A DNA stretch of 64,000 nt from Aphidius gifuensis. Its lineage: Eukaryota; Arthropoda; Insecta; Hymenoptera; Braconidae. The translations under genes were made by a program, and so were the position numbers. The stretch is from assembly GCF_014905175.1 (NCBI RefSeq), contig NC_057790.1:2852001-2916000 (forward strand), given 5' to 3'. A model generated the notes under the pieces. The model was not told the DNA's origin. It was given only the letters and a program-made list of their open reading frames with translations, and ran no database searches. Of this stretch, positions 1 to 13,200 are shown piece after piece (position 1 is the first letter of the stretch; each line of letters starts with the position of its first letter).

Positions 1-3000
1 CGATTTAAAATCACTCCAAACACTGACGAAGAAAAAAAAACAAAAAATTGAATTATTCTACATATTTAAATGCAAATATATATATTTTTTTATAAAAACA
101 ATATCATTAAAATAAAATAATAATATCAAGTCAAAAGCTTTGTAATAATTAATCCATCATGCATGTATTTAAAACTTGCTTTAATATATTTTTCCTTTAA
201 ATTAATGGTATTGTATAAATAAATAAATAATCACATTTAAATTAGAGTTGGATAATTATATAAAACATGTATTCATTATACCTTTGTCAATGTGAATATA
301 TTGTAAGTCGGAAGATATAAAGAATATAATATTTGAAACATAAGCTTTCGTTTCTACCAGCTTTTCAAGTATATACATAATACAGTATAATTTTAGATGA
401 AAGCAACTGTGTGCAATACCCAAAATACATATACCACTACAGTAGATTATCTTACAGAATAATAAAAGCCTGCATATGTTGAATTTAAGCTCCAAGAACA
501 GACTATACTGTATACTATATCTGTTCTTAAGAGAAAACGAAATATCCTTAATTTTTTTTTTGAAGATTGTCTGCAAACTTACGATAATGAGTCAGTAATT
601 ATATTCACTTGATATGCCAAAACCAAATGATGTGCACATGTATTTTGTTTCACTTGATGTTATTAGATGAGATTTTAAATATAATACATCATATCGTATT
701 CACATTAGTCTTCTCATATCATCCAAGTAATTAATTATAATTAGTTTAAAAAAAATTACTTAGTTACAAATAAAATATAAGAAAATTAAAAAAATATATT
801 AAGTTGTATAAATATATCATTTTAACTTGTGAAGATTTTTATTGTAAATATTTTTCAAAATTTAATTTATAGATTTAAAAGATTTTTTTTTACTATGTCT
901 ATGTGGGTTTTTTTTTTTCATTTGTATGTGCAATATTAATCTACTGTACAATTAACATTGGCCCTTAGTATTTTTCGATGAAAAAAAAAAATAATTTTTT
1001 TATGTAAAAATTTATAAATAACTCGTTAGCTGGAATAATTTTGAACTGCACTGACATTGGCGCCACTGAAAGTTCGTTGACGTATTATATTATTTATTTT
1101 TTTTTTTTTGCACTCAAGTATAAATGCTGTCTTTATGGTTACCAACCAGTAAATCCTATTTATTCCAGCGAGAAATGTCAGACATGCAAAAAGATATACA
1201 GAAAGATAGATAGATTGAAAATAAAAAAAAAAAATGGGAATAAAATTTAAAAAAATGAAAAAAAAAAAAACAACAAAAAATCAAGTGGTATAAAATAGAA
1301 AAAATAAGAAAAGAAATATTTTTATTTGTATGGTTGAGTGATGCTGTAAGGCCTCACTACTTTTAAGCTAACTTAAACTTTCAAACTGCGAGAAAAGGAA
1401 ACTATATCCAAAGAAAATTTGACGTCTCGTGACATTGCTTATCTGTCGTTTACGCAGTCACGTGAATCATGAAATTATTGATGCATGAATTCTAAAAAAG
1501 TTTAAATATATCTTTGCACTTGAGCACTTTGACAAAATGAAATTATTTTTTTAAATATTTTTCATTACAAATTATCATGTAATTTTCATGATGTTTGTTC
1601 TTTTTATATAAGGATTTTTATTTCTAAATATAAAAATTATTGATAAATTTTTTAAAATCATGTCATAGATAAGATTGAAAAATTATATTTATTGAAAAAT
1701 GAAAATTTTTTATACTTTCAATATTTTTGTTTTAGTTAAATTTTATTTTTTTTATTTATCTTTTTTCGTTACTCATCTTGATGTTATTCACAAAAAGGCA
1801 GATGTTTCATGATTTTAGGGTTTGAATTTTGCCAACCAGTGTGAGCATTCTGTCAAGATGACGTATCCCTATATTTTGTCCCTAATATTGTTTTATCTTT
1901 CAAGCTTTTTTTCTTGGCTTTTCCCTTTCTCTCTCTCTCTCTCTCTCGCAAGCCCATTATTATCATTTTTTATTTTTTTTTATGCTTGAAATCCTCAGTA
2001 CACTGCCTATCATTTTATACGTGGTCGAGTAAAGTTCTCATCTCGATTTACAACAACGAACGTGATATTCTTGCTGAGAAAAATTGGTCCTCAGTTGAAG
2101 TATGAGGGAAAAAAAAAATCACCATTCATTCTGTTCTGTTTTTTAAAAGCCACAAAAAAATAGAACATTTATCCTTTTTTTTTTTTTTCATTCTATCATC
2201 ACATTTTTTATCTTTCTATTTTTATTGTTTCATTATTATTATTATTTTTTATTACTAGATAAGATGAAACATTTTACTGGGACTTTTTTTTTTTTTTTTT
2301 TTATCTGTAGGCGTTTTAAAAGCACTTGGAACATTTAATGTTCATGCTTACGACTAAAAAAAGATATATACATATATTTGTGATCATAAAGCTTACAGCT
2401 GTGTGTGCTATATCCAACACTTGATTAAATGAAGATTTCATTCTATCAAAATAAGCGAAAGAATAAAAATAAAAAACATAATAAATAAATTCAATAACAA
2501 CGTGAAAAAAAAAAAAAAATCCTAAAAAAAATAAAAGTAACAGTTTAAAAAAATAATAGACAGTATTTTCAATGTGTTTATATGTTTTTTTTTATTTTTT
2601 TTTTTCAAATTTTCTAAATATATTTTTGAGCATTTCGTTATTATTAGCTGACTCAACAAATTCCTCATGTTACTGTTGTTACGACTGGCCAAACTACGTA
2701 AAAATAATATTCAAAAAAAATCATTATGAAAATATTTTCAACACGTACTGACATTTTGACAATTTTTTATTACAATATACAGCTTATACAGATGCCCTCA
2801 AATATCATTATTATAGCAAATGAAGTATGCAATAAAAAAAAAAAAAAGATATATATATAACATGTATTTAAGACCTTTAAACTCAACATACAAAGCTTGA
2901 TGGAGATTTATAATACCCTTTTATTCTTATATGTGGCATAGAAGAAAAAAAAAAAAAACAAAAAAATGATGCTTGCATTGTACTTTGTGAAGAAAATTTT

Positions 3001-5887
3001 ATCCACAAAGTAAAGAATTATCTGTTCAATGTAGTACATAAATCCGTAAAGCAGAGACCTTTTGTGTTGGTGGTTCAGTTGAATCATAATTGCACTTGTT
3101 TTTTTTTTTTCTTTCTTTTTCAAACAACCAAGCGAATACTGCGGGTGTGTTCTATTTTTTTTTATTTTTTTTTCTTCCTTTCTACTGCAATAATTGTATC
3201 GAAGTATTTTTTATTTTTCTTCTTATATTTTTTAATTGTAAATTTAATGATTGAAGTATACCGATTGCGTGTAAATTGCACATAATTTATATAACAAATA
3301 TTTTTTATCATAAATTTAATCTCATGGCTATTATTTAAAAAAAAAAAAATTTATTATGACAATTGAAAATTCATATTGCATTATATTTTTAATTTTCTTT
3401 TATTCTTTGAAATATCATATTCAGAGGGTAATTGTTTTGGGAATTGTTGTAGGTAACTGGTAAAAATACGAGTGACATTTAAAAAAAAAAATGTATTATT
3501 TAATCAGCCAACTAAAAGTATCTACTTTGCAATTCACATGGTACAATGTAAGCAAAATTCATATACAATATTCAACGTAATACATGAGAAATATAAACAT
3601 CTGAAAGAATTAATTTCATTTATTATTTTATATATACTTATGCTCACTGTGATAGCTTAAAAATTTTTCTCATTTTAACAAAGAAAAAAAAAAATATCCA
3701 TATATCCTGTAGGTACATGAAATTGTTCTATATAAAAAGTACATAAACTTGAGATCTTGAAGCTTCAGCAAATTTTAAGCCATTAGTCTTGTATCTTTTT
3801 TTTTTTTTTCTCTATCTCATAGTATATAAAATTTTTTTTCTTGAAGGCTTATACTGATTGACATTTCATTTTATTAAAAAAGAAATGAAAAATAAAAAAA
3901 AAAAAGATAAATGAAGAAAGTATATTGATGAAAAAAAAAAAAAATAGAAAAAGAAAAGGAATAATAATATCATGAATAAATTAGGTATTTGTATAACACT
4001 CAGCATAAGGATAAAAATGTTGTGTGAGGTTAAACTAAACCATTTGTATAAATTGGAACGAGTACAATTTTCAGTATCTAAAATCAGTAGTGGAAATATC
4101 TTGGCTACTTCCGGTAACTACAATGGAGTATTTTTTTATTTTATTTTTTTGGCTTGGTATAATATTATAATACCTCTCGTTCACCAATTTTGTCCCACAA
4201 GAACAAACCTCTTTGCTACCAGACACTAAAGAGAAATAAAAGAATAAATAAAAAAAAAAAAAAGTGGTTGATTCCGGTTCGTTAACTCGCTGCAAAATTT
4301 TACCAAGTATAGTTTTTTTTTTTGTTTCTTTTCATTTCTTTCGTAGCTCCTAGAATCATGGAATACTTTTCTCAAGTTTTGATCAGAAAAATCTATACAT
4401 ATATGTATTTTTTTAGTATAAAAAAAAAGGTGAGGTATGAGGAGAAGAGGATTGGACAATAAAATGAAGAAAAAAATAAAATACAAAATGAAGGATAAGA
4501 ATATATATTTGAGTACAAGAGAGAAAATGAAATTCTCAAAGTGTCAGAGTGGGAAAGTACTATTGATGGAAGTAAGGAAAAAAAAAAAAAAAAAGGATAA
4601 AATATATATATACAACAAAAGTTGGCATCGACTCCAGATTCTAGTTGTCCCAACCCGTGAAGCGAGAGTTTGAAAATTGGCACACAAGTTGCAAATAACC
4701 AAAACCAAAGTACAGATAGAAAGAGACAGATAAATAAATATACATATAAGAAGCAAGAGAGAAAGAGAGAGAGATAAAGACAAAAAGGTTTAGCCAGAGG
4801 CAGTGTCTTGAAACAAGAGTTTTTCTTTGGAACTGTGAATATATCCTAGAGGTCGAGCGACACATTTTCCAGTTTCTGTATTCAAATGGACATTGATCTT
4901 GGTTTTACCTTTCTATATTTGACAAGATGAAAATTAAATGTTAAATATATACATCAATTGTAAATACATCAAACTTGAACAATTCCATTTTGCGTATTTG
5001 ATTATTAACACTGTCATGAACTCAAAAGTTTATCATGAAATTGTACTTGAGCAATTAAATTTTTAAAATGGATATATAATTTACAAGTGGTTTCTCAGAG
5101 ATTCTAAAAAATAGTTTTTTAATTTCAAGATTTCAATAATTTCAATGATTCTCATCTACTGGAATTTTTCTTTTTATTTTTTCAAATAAATTTCATCTCA
5201 ATTTTGAGTAATTTTGAGGAAAATTATTTGGTAATTTTACTCATTAAAAATATTGTTGGTAAAATTATGATGTTATATATCCAGTCAACTGTAAATATTT
5301 ATAAAATTATTATATACTTAAAAACCAATTCATCATTATGAAATATTGTATATATTCTTGTTTGTTATAAATTTAAGATGAAAATCTCTTGCAAACCTGA
5401 AACGGTTCGTTAAGGTAATACCACATGATTTTAGAGATATATACAAGAACTTAGTATGGGGTTGGTAACACACCAATATTTAAAGAGAATAGTGGTGTAA
5501 GCTTTTCGTTTAAAGTTCTCACGAAGCTGCCGGATTAACTGGTGGGCGAATTACACAGGATCAAGGATAACTATATATTGTATGTATATGTACAATCATT
5601 AATTACACTCTGATATCTCGTTTACAAAAGATTATAAGGATTTTATAAAGTCGATATTGATCTCTTTTTCAAGTTTTTTATATATTTTTTATTAATAATT
5701 TTGTAATACTTATAATTATCCTTATTGACTCATTGTTTATGTATTTTATTAATTAATTATTTTTTTTGTTAATTAGTTATTTAATTATATATTCATTTTT
5801 TTAAGAAATATTTTACAAGTTATTGTTTAACAAAGCGAAATTATATAATGATGTTCAATTAATTTTTGCTGTTTTTTTTTTTATCAA
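1..5887. other. Gene-free AT-rich DNA upstream of eva-1 body
   Basis: No coding exon could be supported on either strand. Open frames here are chance products of poly-A/T (Lys/Phe/Ile-rich) or of the TC microsatellite. A less AT-rich patch at about 4,615-4,865 is open on both strands but has no recognisable motif. This stretch is probably intron 1 or 5' flank of eva-1. Confidence 0.6.
1928..1947. repeat. (TC)n microsatellite
   Basis: About ten TC units in a pyrimidine-rich stretch. Confidence 0.9.
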
Positions 5888-5895
5888 CTTTTAAT

Positions 5896-6305
5896 TAGGG
5901 GTGTGCGAATAGTCTTCGAATCGAATCGAATCGAATAGTACTATTCGATTCGAAAGTCGAATCGAATTATTCGAATTTTCGAATAGTCGAATAGCTACGA
6001 ATAATTCGACTATTCGGGATTATACGAATATTCGAAAATTCGAATAATGACGAATAGTCGAATAGTAACGAATAATTCGACTATTCGACTCTATGTTTTT
6101 AATTTTTCGAATAAAAATGATTTAATGCATTTAAAAATTGTTCCAAATGGAAGATAATAATTATTGTTAGAATATTGAACCCAAACATGAGATAATTTTT
6201 TTATTTATATTATTTTAATGAATTTATTAGGTATGTAAAATTAGCACATACATTGTAGCACAATCAAACTGGACTATATCAAAAATTACGTGCGGATTAT
6301 GTGCG
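5896..6305 (+). repeat. Left terminal inverted arm of foldback element
   Basis: Reads inward as the reverse complement of 7,204-7,639. The outer 215 bases are built from TCGAATAGTCGAA/ATTCG modules and the inner part is unique AT-rich sequence ending ...ATCAAAAATTACGTGCG. Confidence 0.85.
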
Positions 6306-6386
6306 TTTTTTGTGCGGAATCCGCAATTTTTGTGCGTTTTTTTTTTTTTTTCCTTTTTTAAAAAGTTGTGCTAGCTTTCACTGTAA

Positions 6387-6712
6387 GCTATAGCAAAACT
6401 TTTTTATTAATGATCTGATCTTGATGAAGTTAGGCTTAAAATTATGTGCGAATTATGTGGGATTTATGTGCGAATAAATAAATTTAAAAAAAAATTTTTT
6501 TTTAATTTTTAATAACATTTTTAATAATTGACAAATGAAAGCTAGCAGAACTTTTTATATAATGATTAGATCTTGATGTAAGTAGGCCCGAAATTACGTG
6601 CCAATTATGTGTTATTTATGTGCGAATAAATAATTAGAAACATTTTTTTTTAATTGTTTATAACAACTTTTTTAATAATAATCCGATCTCGATGAAATTA
6701 AATTTCGTGTTA
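6387..6712 (+). repeat. Two and a half ~154-bp tandem units inside the foldback element
   Basis: Units begin at 6,387 (gctatagcaaaactt), 6,541 (gctagcagaactttt) and a truncated one near 6,660. Each carries a gatct(c/t)gatg box, then GTGCGAATTATGTG, a TTTATGTGCGAATAAATAA box and a T-run. The same unit forms the stand-alone array at 38.5-39.0 kb. Confidence 0.75.
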
Positions 6713-7203
6713 TCTTCAAATAAGTAAACTTATAAATAATTCTTTACAATTATCTAGTGCAAATCCAATTTTTTGCAACTGAAACCTCAATAAGAGCTAA
6801 AACGACATGCAACAAATTATTTAAGAAATTCAGTCATTTTTATGATAAACTCATATACCTATATTTATTTTCTAGTGTTATAAATTGTTTTCAAAATATA
6901 ATTTTTCTTATATACTCTTACAATAATTTAACATGAAGTATTACAGTTTTAAAATAATATTAAATATCTTATTGATACTATGTGCACAAAGAAGAATTTT
7001 TTTCATTTATTTTTTATTTCGGTGTTATTTCTTAGATATTTATAAGTTTACTTATTTGAACATAACACAAAATTTAATTTCATGAAAATAAGGATATTAT
7101 TAAAAAAGTTAAACCTAGGTCTTTTCAATAATAACAAAATTGAATTTGTTATAAAAAATGAAAATAAAAAAATTTTTTCTAATGATTTATTCGCACATGA
7201 ATA

Positions 7204-7639
7204 ACACATAATTCGCACGTAATTTTTGATATAGTCCAGTTTGATTGTGCTACAATGTATGTGCTAATTTTACATACCTAATAAATTCATTAAAATAATA
7301 TAAATAAAAAAATTATCTCATGTTTGGGTTCAATATTCTAACAATAATTATTATCTTCCATTTGGAACAATTTTTAAATGCATTAAATCATTTTTATTCG
7401 AAAAATTAAAAACATAGAGTCGAATAGTCGAATAGTCGAATTATTCGTTACTATTCGACTATTCGTCATTATTCGAATTATTCGAATTTTCGAATATTCG
7501 TATAATGGCGAATAGTCGAATTATTCGTAGCTATTCGACTATTCGAAAATTCGAATAATTCGATTCGACTTTCGAATCGAATAATTCGATTCGTATTCGA
7601 TACGAATTATTCGAATTTTCGAATATTCGCACACCCCTA
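7204..7639 (-). repeat. Right terminal inverted arm of foldback element
   Basis: Mirror of the left arm. It is slightly longer because of extra TTCGAAT modules near the end (about 7,425-7,625), which suggests slippage within the module array after duplication. Confidence 0.85.
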
Positions 7640-7647
7640 CTTTTAAT

Positions 7648-10013
7648 TTTAATTTAATAATTGATTATTACTTTTATTAATTAGCTAATTATTAATTATA
7701 ATTTATTATTAATACATTGGAATAATTTTAAATTGTATTTTTTTTTTTTTTTTTTTATTTTGTTTGTTCAATTAATGTCAAATTCTTTTGCATGATATTT
7801 TTTTTTTTTTATAATTCGAATAAATTAATCTGCAATTTTTCCAAGCTTTATTCTGTAAATATGTACATTCAAAATCTCTTTTTATTTTCATTTTTATATA
7901 TATATTATTTTTTTAAAATATTGCAGACTTTATTTGGTAGAGGTCACACGTTTCTAGCATTATTCAAGTTGAAAAATTTTTGATAAATTTTTATATAAAT
8001 AGACATGTGTATACAGCTTTATTTATTGTTTTAAAATATAAATAAAAAATTATCAACAATATGTAATCACAAATTTATAGAGTGAAATTAGTTGGAATAC
8101 GTTTTTATTTTTTTATTTTTTTTTTTCAATTTTAAAAAACCAAGTTGGAAAATAAAAAACATGGGGGATTTGGCTAAGCGGATTTGCTATTGAAAATTCA
8201 ATAATACTTTTTAATAGTTAACTGAACTTGTTGAAAGAATCACGTTCTGAATAATTCCAATTATACTTTGGCCACTTTTAAAGCAAAATTTTTTTCAACT
8301 CATATATTCCTTTGTCTAAAAGCTGACTACTCGATTTTACAATATAAAACAAAAAAAGGATTTGTCAAATTTGATTGAGTGTCTCTATCACTAATTTTTT
8401 TTTTTCAAATATAATTTTAAAGAATTATAATGACTTGAAACTAAGCACGATCAATATAAAGTGTAAGCTTTTTGTTATCAGTCACGTTTACATTTAAAAT
8501 ATCTCGTACAATCCATTTGATTTTCCAACTAATCCGATAAAAATCATTTCTTTTATTATCGCAAGTTTTAAAACTTATTAAAATTTACATTAACGATTTT
8601 AATTTAAATTTTCCATTAGTTTACAATATTAAAAAATATAATTTACCCCAAGAAACTTGACTATTACTATTGATAGAAAAAAAAACAAAAAAATATTATT
8701 TATTAAATGTAAAAAGTAATAAAATATTCGTAAAAGAATTGATGAAGTAGTAAGTGGTTTCGATTACAATTCTATAAATAGATAAAAAAAAAATAAAAAA
8801 AATCAAGAGAAATGAAGAAGATAATAAGGATGCAGTGACCTATTCACATTTAAAACCATTTTTGATTGTAAATTGTTCGTGATGGTTTTCATTACCCTTG
8901 TGTTACAAAACTGTGTATACATGTATATTTCGAAAAAGTGTATGTGTGTCTAACACAGTCAGGATTACCATAATGCCCTCAATAAATCATTCTATACGAA
9001 TCAAGACTATTTCCCGTTGTAAAAAAAAAAAAAAAAGAAAACAAAAAAAACATGCAGCAAAAAATATCCATTCAATCTACCAAAAGTCGGAAAAACGTAT
9101 TACAGAAAATCCATATCAAATGGTTTTGCAAATAAGCTACGTATTAATGACTGACAGCTGTTATAAATTTCAAAAAATATTTATTATTTTTATATATTTA
9201 AATTGTTTATCATAAAATGAATATTCAAAAATGTGTTTATACAATTATGTCAAAAAACAAAATAAAAAATCATTAAATAATTCTAACAAAAACATGTTTT
9301 TTTTTTCTGTTTCATGTGCTGAATTTTGGATTACATAATCATCTCTGCTGATCTAAATAAAATGATATTTATTCATTCTAAAAAATATATTATTAATGAT
9401 TTAAAAAAAAAAAATCATATTCAACCATGTGTTTTCAAATGACGTAAAACATTTTCCATATAAAAATATTTAAAAAATGATATAAAATATTCAACAACGA
9501 TTTTACCCCTCGTTAACTTTTGCGTATTTTTTTTTTTATTTCTTTTTTGTACATTCACCACCCTCGTTTTTATCTGGTCAATATCACACCCACAAATTTT
9601 AACTTGATCATATATACAATATCAAATGGTAAACATTTTATTCGAATTCGTTGATGCAAATCCTCATTAACGTTGTTTAAATACCATGTGCGTGAATAAA
9701 ATTATTTCATTTTTTGTATAATAAATATTGAAAAAAAATTCAATGTTATATGATACTTAAATTAACCACAAATATATGTATATATATTTTATATTAAATT
9801 TAAAAAATCGATGAATGTATAATGAACCGTAAAATTAATGCTCATACTAACCACATATTCCCAACGGTATAATTAAAACTTGAATGATTATATGAAAACC
9901 ACAATTATTCAATTGTCTTTCGTTGAATTTTTGGAAAAAAAAAAAACATTTATTACATAATAATCAATTTGACAATTTGTCAATATGTTGAATTGTGGTT
10001 TTGATAAATACAG
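7648..10013. other. AT-rich DNA before first seen eva-1 exon
   Basis: No gene seen. It ends at the acceptor of exon A and is presumably intronic, because that exon begins in mid-codon. The region around 8,900-9,200 is open on the + strand but is Lys-rich low-complexity sequence. Confidence 0.6.
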
Positions 10014-10231
10014 CAATATTGTCAGACACATTGAAAACATACCAGAAAGCGGCTTGTGATGAGGAAACTATGTCACTACGATGTCCACCAGGGACTTCAA
10101 TATCACTCACGATTGCTCGCTACGGAAGAATTTCTGATATCAATGCTGGAAAATGTAATAATGCCTGGTTGCCATCTGCACAATCTACGTCATCAACTAA
10201 CAATTCATGTGCTCTTCCACAAGCTCTACAG
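10014..10231 (+). CDS. eva-1: eva-1 coding exon A: first half of SUEL domain 1
   Basis: The acceptor is AG at 10,012-10,013 and the donor is GT at 10,232. The exon opens with two bases that finish a codon begun in an unseen upstream exon, then reads ILSDTLKTYQKAACDEETM, LRCPPGTSISLTIARYGR and so on to CALPQALQ. The Cys/CPPG/YGR pattern marks the start of a SUEL lectin domain. The frame stays open back to 9,995, but the bases before 10,014 look intronic and no ATG there makes a sensible start. It ends on a codon boundary (phase 0). Confidence 0.9.
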
Positions 10232-13200
10232 GTATATATATATAAACTCATATTTATATTGAAATAATATTTATTTTTTAATCAATTCTTAGAATATAAA
10301 ACCCTAGAGATGAAAAAAAAAATTATATAAAAGTAAATAATTATTATTTATATAAAGATAAATTTGTTGTTTTCATTTTAAAATTTTATTTGTTGGAATA
10401 AATAAATTTTTTTATTTATTTATAAAAACGTTTGTATAAAAGAAATTTATAAATTGTTTCGTTTTTTTATTTGTCGTAGATTTATATTTTTTTTTGCTCA
10501 AATAAATTTCAAATATAATTTCGTTTATTAATTAAAATTGCTTTGTCAAATTTAAGTGTATAGTTTTGTGTAATTAATTATTTATTTTAATTCTTTCAAT
10601 TAAAATCAGACGTTTTCTTGTGTCAATTATAATAACTTTGAATATTGCAAAGATTTTAAAAATAAAAAAAACTACTTGTATTATTATTTATAAACATGGC
10701 TGAGTAATTCAATTCATTTTCATTCTCACTTTGATGTTGCCAAGAGAATCTCAAGTGTTTATCACAAGTAGATGAATTTTAGAAACGAACTGAACATATA
10801 TATTTAGATAGTATCTCAACTTTGTCAGAAAGTGCATGCTACCATGTTCTTTGACTTTAGATGCTTGAAATATTGCAAGAAAATAAACAACCAAGTAGAA
10901 ACAAATTCACGTGACTCGAAAAATTTTAGCCAAAAAATTATACTCGTCAAAAATAAAAAGAAGAAAAAAATTATTTCTACAATATTTTAAAAGATAAGAA
11001 AAAAAAAATAATACAATAATTTTTTGTAAATATTTTGAAACAAATATTCAATTTTACTTTTATAAAAAAAAAAAGTAAAATTGATAATAATATTATGATG
11101 ATTATTTTCAATAAGCCAGAATATATATATTTTTTTTATTATAAAATTTTTTTTTTTCAATTTAATTTTCACAAATGGATAAGAGTGCACAGCAAGTTGT
11201 AATAGTATATATAGTTGAAGGATATAAAATAGATAGAGAGAAAGAGAAAAAAAAAAAAGATAAAGAAATCCTGAAAGTCCATCTGTTAGAGATGGTAGAG
11301 TGTGGCTTTCAGTATATCGATTTCATATTTCACGTTCCACTGACCAAAAAAAAAAAAAGCTTCATTGTGCGTTATTCTCTTCGCTGCATAGTGCACTCTT
11401 GGGAAAGCAAATCATCACAATTATTTATTTTTTTATATATATATTTATCAACTGATAGAAAATTCTTTACTCACTTTAAATTTATTTTTTTTATTTTCTT
11501 ACTTATTATATCACCATGCGATTATATTAATTTTAAAGCTTATTTGTTTTTCAATTTTTTTTTTGCTTTTCTTTAAAACCAAGTCAAATGGAATTTCCAG
11601 TGGAATCCGATTACAGAACATTAACATTAAATTATGCATTAAATCGACTGCATAAATTTGCGGTATCATAAAAATTTAATAATACATGCAGTTTTAATAA
11701 ATTTATTTAATTACACTGACTTAAATTTTATAAATATTTAAAACTTTTACAAAACATTGCTATTTTTTTATATAAATTTTATTATTTTTATATAATTTTA
11801 TATGAAATAATTTATTTTACATTTTTATAAAAAAATTTAGAGAATTTAAAATAATTTAATATGTCTATTTATATATAATACTTCATAATTGAATTTAAAA
11901 AAAATTTTGTTGAAACTTTAGAGTAGAAAAATGTGTATTATTAAATTTCTATAAAATATAATTTTTTGTTGAATTAACGTATATCATAGTATAGCAACAC
12001 AGTAATTTATCCAATTTTAGAAAAATTTTTTTTTTACACTGTGCAAATAAATTTTAAATAAATATAATTATACATTTTTATATGGTAATGTATATTTTTA
12101 TAATTTAAAAATTGACACAAGCATAGACCACAAATGTATATAAAAAAAAAATAAATAAAAAATAAAAATAATAAACTATATTTTAAAGGGTTAAAATTTC
12201 TAGCAAGTGGCGTGTGGTTACTCAGTGAGTGCACCGTCTGAAATTACACACCCAGCAAGCCCACTTTGTGGTATATAGGCATGCATTCCATATTTTAAAT
12301 GTGCAAGTATATATTCTGTACATGTATATATGTATATCACAAAGAAAGATAGTGGATCTTCACTCATCCGTATGGCACCTTTGATATATCCTTCTATGCT
12401 TGAATACTTTTGAAAACTCTAAAGTCAATTGCAAAACTCAAAGATGCATTGAATTCATTCATAATTTTTTTTCTCTTTTCGTAATAGAAAAATAAATAGA
12501 AATTTTTAAATTATTACTCTTGTCAATGTTTATATTTATATAATTTATAAATTTTTTCTATCAAATTATAATTAAATATCAAACTTTTTAATATAATTTT
12601 ATTTTTATTTTTTTTTATATATATTGTATAAATAAATATGAAAGAAAAATAATAATTGACATGGTAAATTTGTTTGTTTTTTCTATTTTTTTTCAACGTT
12701 GACGTAATGAAGTAATTATAAAAGCAAAGGATTTAATCTTTTATTTTTTACTGGTTAAAAGTTGTATACAATTTTACGAAGCTACCACCATAGTTTATAA
12801 ATTCTGGTATATATTATTCAACGAACCACGGTTTCACCCGTCATATTGCCGTCAAAGTTGTCGTATTTTTAATTACCCAAGAGACTTGAAAATGAATGAA
12901 CCCTATAAACTCGTTATATACCTATATAAAATATCCTTTTTTTTTTTATAATTTATTCTTCCGTTGAATTTTCTTGTTGCTTGATTTCGTTGATATCGTG
13001 AAGAAGCTCAATTTAAAATCTATTTCATACACTTTATACAGTAAAAACATAAATTTTTATTATGAAAATAGGTTATGTATATATTTACTTCTTGTTAGAG
13101 GGTTAAATTTTCCGATTATCATCTAGAAAAGCTTGAGGATACATTTTTTTTTCTTATCTTGTATATTATATTTGTTTTTTTTTTGTTTACCCATGTGGAT

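Larger units (their letters stand above)
5896..7639. mobile_element. Foldback hAT-type non-autonomous DNA transposon (MITE-like, 1,744 bp)
   Basis: The element begins TAGGGGTGTGCGAATA and ends with its exact reverse complement, and is flanked by a perfect 8-bp target-site duplication CTTTTAAT (5,888-5,895 and 7,640-7,647). An 8-bp duplication with TIRs of the GGGGTG type is the hAT hallmark. The inverted arms are about 410-435 bp: an outer TTCGAA/ATTCG-rich zone of nested short palindromes, then unique sequence matching closely between about 6,110-6,305 and 7,204-7,395. It has no transposase frame, so it would need enzyme from elsewhere. The perfect duplication and highly similar arms suggest fairly recent insertion. 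Confidence 0.9.

Noticed and set aside
4393..4865. Several overlapping open frames on both strands
   Set aside because: They arise from a stop-poor purine/pyrimidine-biased tract (GAGAGA/TCTCTC type); all frames are open together, which is typical of noncoding low complexity.
9995..10013. Using the open frame at 9,995 as the eva-1 start
   Set aside because: It begins with GTG and lies before the splice acceptor; it has no signal peptide, which a SUEL receptor requires.
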